Shown here: piece by piece, positions 57,315 to 64,000 of the stretch
Position numbering within the stretch: position 1 is the first letter of the stretch
Layout: every line of letters starts with the position of its first letter
NCBI GenBank assembly: GCA_022592435.1
Contig: JABYQS010000117.1
Span: 1 to 64,000, forward strand
Reading direction: 5' to 3'
Length of the DNA: 64,000 nt
Source: Cerioporus squamosus
Taxonomy: Eukaryota; Basidiomycota; Agaricomycetes; Polyporales; Polyporaceae
The notes under the pieces: model-generated
What the model was told of the DNA's origin: nothing
The model's database searches: none
Seen by the model: only the letters and a program-made list of their open reading frames with translations
Position numbers and translations under genes: made by a program

Positions 57315-60050
57315 TCAGTCGTGCTGCGGTCTCCCAGAAGACCGAGTGACACGTGCAGGACGTTTCGGGTTCGACTGTTGCTCGCGCTCATGCTCGTACT
57401 CCGTCACCGTGCGCTTTGAGCCCGTCGCCGGTCGAGACGTCGCAAGAACCCCCTCGGGAGCGTCGTTCTTGGGACGATAGTTCTTGGGCAGCTGATCTGG
57501 GACATGGTCCTGGGGCGGCCACAGCCGTTCCATCTCGTCGAGAAAGAACGAGGCGTACAGGTCCTCAATAGCCTCGTGGCTGTCCAGCTGGGCAGCAAGG
57601 CTTTCCAGTCTTGCCCGCTCCTCAGGCGTCATCTTCGGCCGCGAAGTCTCTTGAAGGGCGGCAGCGACGGCGTGGGGCCGGAGCTGCTTGCGCTGCTTCA
57701 TGCGAGCGAATTGGTCCGGGAGCAGTGCAGAGTCGTCAGCAGGTGCCTGGGTGGGTTTGTTCTCAGCGTCGCCACGGGGTGGTGAGGCTTTGGCCGGTTC
57801 ATGGAGAGTGTAACGAGCACGGAAAAGTTGAAGGAGACTGGCGATCAAGTCGTTGAGGATGTGATCCTCCCGAGGGGGTGAGTCCCCAATAGCAGGAGGA
57901 GTGAAGCCCAGAGGAAGGCTGAAAGTGAGGGAACCGTAGCCCGGCACGAAGATGGCACCCTTTACCATCGAGTCCCACTTCAGTTGTCCGCAGAAGTATT
58001 GGCTCTTGTTCTTGGGCACGAAGCCGTCGAAGAAGCTGTGCATAAAGCCGCCGACGTCCTCGTAGTTGTGACGGAGGTACTTCACCGCGTAGAACAGCAA
58101 AACGTGAAAGAATGCTTCGACCTCGTCTGGGATCCGGATCGGCTCGTCAGGGTTGTTGAGAGTGTAGGCGGACATGAACTGCCAGGTGCCCTGCGAGTGT
58201 GTGAGTCGTATGCAATGGTCAGGCGACGGTAATGCAGCACTCACAGTGCGGTCAGGCTGTCGAGCTGTATCCGGCGCGTTTGTACGCTTCGATAACTCCC
58301 AGTCTGTGAGGATCCCTACACGTTCCTGCACAAGCTTCCATCCACGACGCTTTCGCGAACGTAGATGAGCACATTGCCTGCACTGACATCACGGTGTATC
58401 ACACCCTTCCTGTACGCCTGACCATGCGCTAGATCGATGCGATTAGATCATATCCTCGAACAACGTTTGGCAAAAACGCACCGACAATACAGAGAAATAT
58501 GAGATAGACGAGCTCCGCGGCGTTCCGAAAATTGTCCATGGAGAGGCACACCTCTCGCACGACGATCCGATAGTGCCGGTGCGTCTTCAGCGGGCACTCA
58601 GTCTCTTTGTTCGGATGAAGAGCCTTCCAGACGTCCTGCGAGACCGTCTGCTGATTCCCGACATCGCCATGACACACGAGTGTCGGCACGCCCTCTACCC
58701 TCCCTCCAGGGGCCTCATCGTCGTTCAGGAACGCCAAAACGTCGCCCTCACGCTCGATGCCATCGTGCGCAACCCGCCAGGCGTCCTTGAGATAGACGAA
58801 CGGACCTTCCCGGTCGTTACAGTCGATGGCGACGTAGCAACGAGTGCCCCGGCCAGCGAGCTCGGACGACGAGAAATGAGGGCGGCCGACGAGGAAGTCG
58901 CGTCCGTCCATAGTGATCTTGCACCGGTCGCTCTTGTTGGCGATAGACTGCTCGAACATCTCACGCGCGTGCTTCCCAATCTCGTGGCCACTATCGAGGA
59001 TGGGGTTCTTCGCACGCTTCTCCATGAGCTCGTCCTCCCACGTGTGAGAGCGGACGTAGGTCACGGTCGGATCGTGGCCGCGTTGAATCGCAGAGAGATG
59101 ACAGTAGCGCCACAGGAACCGCCCGAGCTTGAGAGGTTCGGAACGGTAGTTGAACTTCTTCGTGACGACGACGCCAGAGTGGTCCCAATGGATGAGGCGG
59201 GCCATCTCTCCGAAGAGGACGACGGTGAAGAGGTGGGCGCGATGCTGGGTGGTGAAGATGAGGGTAGCGTACGACATGATCTGCCCAGGTTGTCCTTGCG
59301 ACGCTCCGCCGTGGGCTCGAAGTTCTGTGCGTCCTCGTCGAACGGGTCATCGGAGACGGACTCAGGTTTGCACTCGAAGAGAACCTCGATCGCAGCCCAG
59401 TTCGCTCCGTCGTCCCTGTTTTGCGGAGCCGAGGCTTTCGGGTACAGTGCGAGATCGCACCGCTGCCGAGTCGCGTCGAGTGGGTCTACCTTGTTCGCGG
59501 TCACAACCACCTCGTAGCCGTCCTTGTACATGTTCCCAGCTTGCGCTCGATTATCGTCGTTGTCCGCGTCCTTCAACCATTGGTTCATTTTCGTTGCCTA
59601 GGGGTCTGGTCAGCTGCCAACCACCGAATAACCATTGCTCGTCGCTCACCCCAGTGTCCTTAGAGCTCTCTGGTTTGATGGGGCTCTTCCAAGTCCAGGA
59701 GGACAGGTTCTTCGGCTCTTTCTTGCCGGGAGGGGGCGGGATGTATCGGGTCATGAAGTCGTCGTAGTCGACCATGCACGTCTTGCCGTACATGCTGATC
59801 CTCTTGCCTTCCCGAAGTGCCTTGGCGAGAATCTTCCGGGTCGCGGCGTACTGCGTAGAGCTATAGAGCGAGTTGGGGCGGATGGGACTGGCCTTCGGCA
59901 GGGAGCCTGCTACCGGGGGTGTAGTATTAGGCGGAGTAGTGGGTGGTGGAAGCTCGGTGGTCGAAGGAGGTGGTGTCGACGGGCAGCGGACGGAGGTGAC
60001 GTCGACGAGGAAGGGTCTGTCGAGGACGAGGTGGTCGGTGGTTCAGCCAT
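57315..60050 (-). CDS. Fungal-type protein kinase, FunK1 family
   Basis: A protein kinase of the basidiomycete-expanded FunK1 family; substrates unknown. Order: a Ser/Thr/Pro-rich start (MAEPPTTSSSTDPSSST), LYSSTQYAATRKILAKAL, KTCMVDYDDFMTRYIPPPPG, NQWLKDADNDDNRAQAGNMY, and a restriction-endonuclease-like stretch LLFECKP-type (EVLFECKPESVSDDPFDE). Then come RAHLFTVVLFGEMARLIHWD, YVAIDCNDREGPFVYLKDAW and VPTLVCHGDV. The kinase core has the catalytic loop VIHRDVSAGNVLI and the GILTDWELSKR segment, with EVEAFFHVLLFYAVKYL after it. The C-terminus is basic (RPARVTRSSGRPQHD). HRD and the DWELSK Asp are intact. Between VLIY and ERVGILTDWE an intron of only 32 bases is needed. The N-terminal Pro-rich linker changes frame at about 59970-60010, so the true start is uncertain or the gene is damaged there. 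Confidence 0.8.
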
Positions 60051-61033
60051 CGTGGTAGTGGTGGTGGGGGAAGAGACACGTACCGATTGGCGCGCAACTC
60101 GAGTTGATTTATGTGCGACCACCTGCTATTGTTGCACGGATCCGGTTATCTAATCACGAGACTAACGGGCCTGCAAGTCGTGGTGGTGGTTAGGACAAAG
60201 TCAACGGTCAATAGGCGCTCCGTCGCGTGCAGTGCACGTGGGCGTGTATGCGCGCGCCACAAAGGGCCTCAAGCAAGTTCCGAGCCTTCCAGCTTCAAGC
60301 TTCAAGCTTCGAACCTCAGCGACAGTTCCTCGATATGACGACACGACCCAGACATCAGCGTGGCCGGAGGCTTAAGATCCTTCGACGAGTCCCTGAACTC
60401 GAGAAACTGAAGCTGAGATTCTCAGCGTGGTGACTCCTGCGCAGCACTCGGAGGCTGCTCAAGGCTCGGGAGTCTGAGCCGGCGGCGACGACACCGAGGC
60501 GCGAGCCAACCCTCTCACACAACTCTTTGTGGACGACACGGCACGGTTGCTAATTTACCTCCCATCTAAGTACACCATTTTCAGCATAACAGTTAAAACC
60601 ACGCGGGCTCAACGTCAATGCTTTCGACGGCTTTACTGCGACAGTTCAACGTTCTCCAGATTTGTATGGCGTCGCAGTCGTTGGATAAGTGAGCGCACCC
60701 AGGATAACGTACAGTTCAGGCAACTAAAGGGGCGTCTCCTCTAGGAACCCACTGCACAGGCAACTTGTGCGCTGGCGACAAGAATCCAATGGCAGGTGCC
60801 CGCGACTCCCGACTCGTCGCAATCAGGCCGCACTCTGCCGCACTGCAAGTTCGGCGGTCCGCGACAATTCGCGGAGCACATGAGTCATACACCAGCGGCT
60901 CATTGTTCCACTGTACACCAGTGTACAACACGCTGCCTCGAAACATACAATGCATCCGCAGTATCCGAGTCCCTCCCTCTACTAAGCTTACTCACTGCGG
61001 GCGACGTCGAGATTCCCACCGGCGACCGCCATC
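60051..61033. other. Intergenic, no supported gene
   Basis: Nothing coding recognised. A short AGCTTCA tandem repeat (about 3 units) lies at 60291-60310. Confidence 0.5.
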
Positions 61034-61846
61034 CTAGATAGCCGCGAACCGTCTGCTCCTCCAGATGGACATGGAACGCGACGGGACATGTCCCGAGAGC
61101 GAGAGGTAGGGCTGGAACCCATTGAGATCGTCCTCCGACGGGAATGGCGCGTAGTCGCTCGTGCAAGGAGCAGGCTTGCCAGTGCGCTCCTCCCACGGAG
61201 ACGTCGTAGTGACTAGAGTGCCGCTCAGCCAACAGGTGAGGTTGAAGACATGCGGCGCTACTTACCGGTGTCTACATCGTATCCATAGATGATGGCGAAC
61301 GCCGCTTTGAGGAAACTTGTGAGCGACATGGTGGTGAGTGGCTCCGAGTCTTCACTGTGTTGGACATCGCTGACGGCGGCACCCTCCCGTACATGTCCTC
61401 CAGATCAGACTGTTCTTCGTCAGTCTTGGGTGTTTCCAGTGGCTGGGAATTGCGCCTCGAGGAGGAAAGTTCCATGCAGCGAAGTCGGTGACGATCTTGT
61501 AGTCCGTGGGGCCCGTCGTGAGGTGCAGATAGTAGTTGCCAGCGGCGGGCAAGATGGTAGTGGCGGTGGGGATGCGGTCGTTGCCAGCGAGGTCAGCGGT
61601 CAGATGGCCTGATTGATTGTTGGTGATGACGTGACAGGCGTCCAGGACGAGACGATGGTTGACACCACCCTTCTCGGATTCGGGGACAGCGGGTTCGGAG
61701 GAACCAGCGGGCTCGGGAGGTATAGTGGCGGCATCATAAGCAGGAAAAACGAACAAAACGCGATCGTCACCGTATCCTGGATGAAGGATCGTAACCTTGC
61801 CATACAAGGGTATTCTTTCGCGCTTGAGCTTGGGTCTGGGTTCCAT
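61034..61846 (-). CDS. Uncharacterised basidiomycete protein, possibly truncated HNH-type family
   Basis: The clear part is 61846 down to about 61420: IPLYGKVTILHPGYGDDRVL, FVFPAYDAATIPPEP, HRLVLDACHVITNNQSGHL, TTILPAAGNYYLHLTTGPTD, YKIVTDFAAWNFPP and IPSHWKHP. From memory this order resembles the N-terminal region of basidiomycete proteins that later carry an HNH endonuclease domain; that link is tentative. No HNH motif follows. Downstream, in other frames, are SLTSFLKAAFAIIYGYDVDT, a GTAAGT...TAG intron, and WEERTGKPAPCTSDYAPFPS up to a stop at 61034-61036. How these join is unclear, so the gene model after 61420 is weak. It may be a truncated or reshaped copy. Confidence 0.45.
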
Positions 61847-62036
61847 CGGCAGGTGGTTATGTGCGTCGTCAGTAAGTTGTAATAACTTACGTACTACTTA
61901 CTTAGTACGTGCGGCTTGGGTTAGACGCCTGACAAGCTGAACCGGTTCAACTTCAAATCCGCGAATCTGATTCTGGCTCTCCTTCGCGTCTTCTCCTCAT
62001 ACCACCACCACCACCCTCCACCTCCTCCCCTCAAGC
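61847..62036. promoter_or_regulatory. 190-bp bidirectional promoter region
   Basis: The only space between the divergent start codons of the minus-strand gene at 61846 and the NAB2 gene at 62037. It includes an AT-rich TAATAACTTACGTACTACTTAC stretch near 61880 and a C-rich leader (CACCACCACCACCC) just before the NAB2 ATG. Confidence 0.55.
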
Positions 62037-64000
62037 ATGGCGTTCGGCCTCACAATGGGAACGGATCGCGCGACGGCGCTGCAGAGCCAGATTGAGAGCG
62101 AGTTGGTCAACCGCGGTCTCGGTACGGAGCCAGGTAAGCATCGAGTCTGCTCGGACGATCCTCCAAGACTGAGGCCCGCACACAAGACTCTGTCATGGCC
62201 GAGTATGTCACCATCATGATTATAAACAACAAGACTCCAGGTGAGCCACTCTTCATTGACGAGGAGCAGGCGCAGGGGTGTTGCACTTCCCGCGCCTGGA
62301 GCAAGGCAGAATGTGCTGACAGTTATCACGCCCACAGCGCAGATCAAGGCGGAGCTGGTCGATCGTGAGCATCTTTCTTGTAGAAGTTCATATGTAATAC
62401 TGAAGCACTCGTGACGTCGCTAGTGGTCAACAACGAAGGAGGTACGTCGCAGCCACGTCTGCTACCTGCGTACGTCAACTCATGAACACCCAGACATCAG
62501 CGGCTTTGTCGACTGGTTGTTCGAAGAAGCAAGCAAGGGCGCGCCGGAGGCAGAAGTGCCCGTCGCAGCCGAGCCCTCGTCCTCTTCCCAACCCCCACGC
62601 GACTCTCCGCCTCACCAGGCGGCAGACAACCGTCGACTACCGAATGGTCCTCGCACAGGCGCACCGCTGTATCAACAAGCTATTCACCAAGCCATCCCTA
62701 CCACCTCTCCCACCAGCCAGAAGCGCACCGCGTCTGCTCGCTCACCGTCTCCAGCCGGGCACCCGCCAGCGAAGTCGAGACGCACGGACCTTCCCACTGG
62801 CCCCCGCGCCATGCAGCGTGACCGCGACCGCGAAGGACACGGACAACGGAGCCTGCTGGACCGCATGGGCCCACGGGGCGGACACGCCCCACCCTTCAAC
62901 CCCCACGACGACGTCCAGGCGCGCATCGACAGCATCACGAACGGCTCCCCGGACCCGAACATGATGATGATGAACGGCGGCTTCCCGATGAACGGCATGG
63001 GCGGGATGGACATGGCTGCGATGAGCATGGCGAACCCGATGATGCTGCAGGAGCTCATGATGAACCAGATGGCCATGATGTCGCAACTCGCGGGCGCTAT
63101 AGGCATGATGAATCCTGCAACCGGACAGTTCTTGAACCACGGTGGCTTTCCGATGCAGCCTGGCGTGGACATGAACCAGCAACTCAACGGCATGAACAGT
63201 GGGATGGGTCAGGGAGGTGGCGATGGGAATGGGCGTGGGCGAGGCAGAGGGCGAGGTGGAAGTATTCGAGGCGCAGGGCGGGGCCGTGGAGGACATCTAG
63301 GCCACCATTCGACGACGGACGCGCCGGCTGCTGAGTCTGCACAAGCAGCTGCGACTTCTGCTTCCGTGTTCCAACCTGTCGCAGCAATACCGACATCAGC
63401 GTCCGCCCCTGCTATCGTCGCTCCTACTCCCCTCACCCCGTCTTCTTCCACGGGCTCGGCTCGCCCGGGTTTCGTTGCTCCAGAGCGTCCGCAGTCGCCT
63501 ACGCTATGCAAGTTCGGCACCAAATGCTCAAACCCCATTTGCCGGTATTCCCACCCATCCCCGGTTGCGACCGCAGCGAGCGGTGTTGTCCTCAGTACCG
63601 AGGCTTGCGAGAAGGGCAAAGACTGCAAGGATAAGGATTGCGTCAAGTCGCATGTCAGCCCTGCTGTGCTCAACCCCAATGGTGCGTTCCTATTCCGTTA
63701 TGCCTCACGACCACTTCCTCACACGTCGTACAGCCGAAGTACCCAAACCCACGACGTACATCCCCCCTTCCGCGTCCGCTCCTGCAACACAAAATGCAGT
63801 GCCTTGCCGATTCGGCGCTGCCTGCACTCGTCCTGGTTGCTCATTTGCTCATCCCCGCCCTGCTGCCACTCACACCGTCCCGTGCAAGTTTGGCGCCGGT
63901 TGCACGCGCGCTACATGCCAATACCAGCATCCTCCCGGCCGCGTGCTTCCTACCACGTTCCACCGCGGTTTGTCGACCACGGGCGGGATCGTCAGCGTGC
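62037..64000 (+). CDS. NAB2/ZC3H14-type nuclear poly(A)-binding protein (3' end outside window)
   Basis: Binds poly(A) RNA in the nucleus and helps mRNA export and tail-length control. Small N-terminal exons build the PWI-like fold: LQSQIESELVNRGLGTEP, then MAEYVTIMIINNKTP, AQIKAELVDL, and NNEGDISGFVDWLFEEASKG. A Pro/Ser-rich linker, a Met/Asn/Gly-rich segment (MMMMNGGFPMNGMGGMDMAA) and an RGG-type region (GNGRGRGRGRGRGG) follow. Nab2-type C-x5-C-x4-C-x3-H zinc fingers are visible: CKFGTKCSNPICRYSH, CEKGKDCKDKDCVKSH, then after an intron (about 63682-63732) CRFGAACTRPGCSFAH and CKFGAGCTRATCQYQH. More fingers may lie beyond the edge. No lesions seen. It shares a 190-bp promoter region with the minus-strand gene at 61846. 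Confidence 0.9.

Overview
The window looks like nuclear DNA of a basidiomycete fungus, most likely an Agaricomycete such as a wood-decay polypore. The evidence is: many short GT-AG introns of about 50-75 bases, GC-rich exons, divergent and convergent gene pairs, fungal-type protein kinases (FunK1 family, expanded in Basidiomycota), a fungal Argonaute, a Cys-rich metallothionein and a fungal NAB2. There are no bacterial operons, ribosome binding sites or CRISPR arrays. All functions below were read from the sequence by family recognition; no database search was possible.

Layout. 0-4 kb: a broken FunK1 kinase copy running off the left edge, a 252-bp terminal-inverted-repeat element just upstream of it, a gene for a SAP-like coiled-coil nuclear protein, and an intron-containing tRNA-Thr. 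4.5-12.1 kb: TRAPPC11 (Golgi/ER traffic), a three-exon metallothionein, and a second SAP-like coiled-coil gene. 13.2-21 kb: a secreted-type amidase and an Argonaute in tail-to-tail arrangement, then a tiny secreted protein with a hydrophobic C-terminus. 21-29.5 kb: gene-poor, with a second 192-bp inverted-repeat element. 29.6-30.7 kb: the first of four PHO85-type (Pcl-like) cyclin genes. 30.7-44.4 kb: a long gene-poor stretch with short tandem repeats and possible gene fragments. 44.4-46.9 kb: a probable mitochondrial AAA+ ATPase. 47.7-56.3 kb: three more cyclin copies (one intact, two with broken frames) and a GNAT acetyltransferase. 57.3-60.1 kb: a second FunK1 kinase. 61-64 kb: an unassigned, possibly HNH-family fragment, divergent from a NAB2-type poly(A)-binding protein that runs off the right edge.

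The most notable signals are the local expansion of one cyclin family with a duplicated promoter, the clustering of frame lesions in duplicated families (FunK1 and cyclin) while single-copy genes stay intact, two compact non-autonomous DNA-transposon-like elements, and two genes sharing an unusual SAP-like / coiled-coil / basic-tail layout. I see no clear undescribed defence or metabolic system. These are the best leads.
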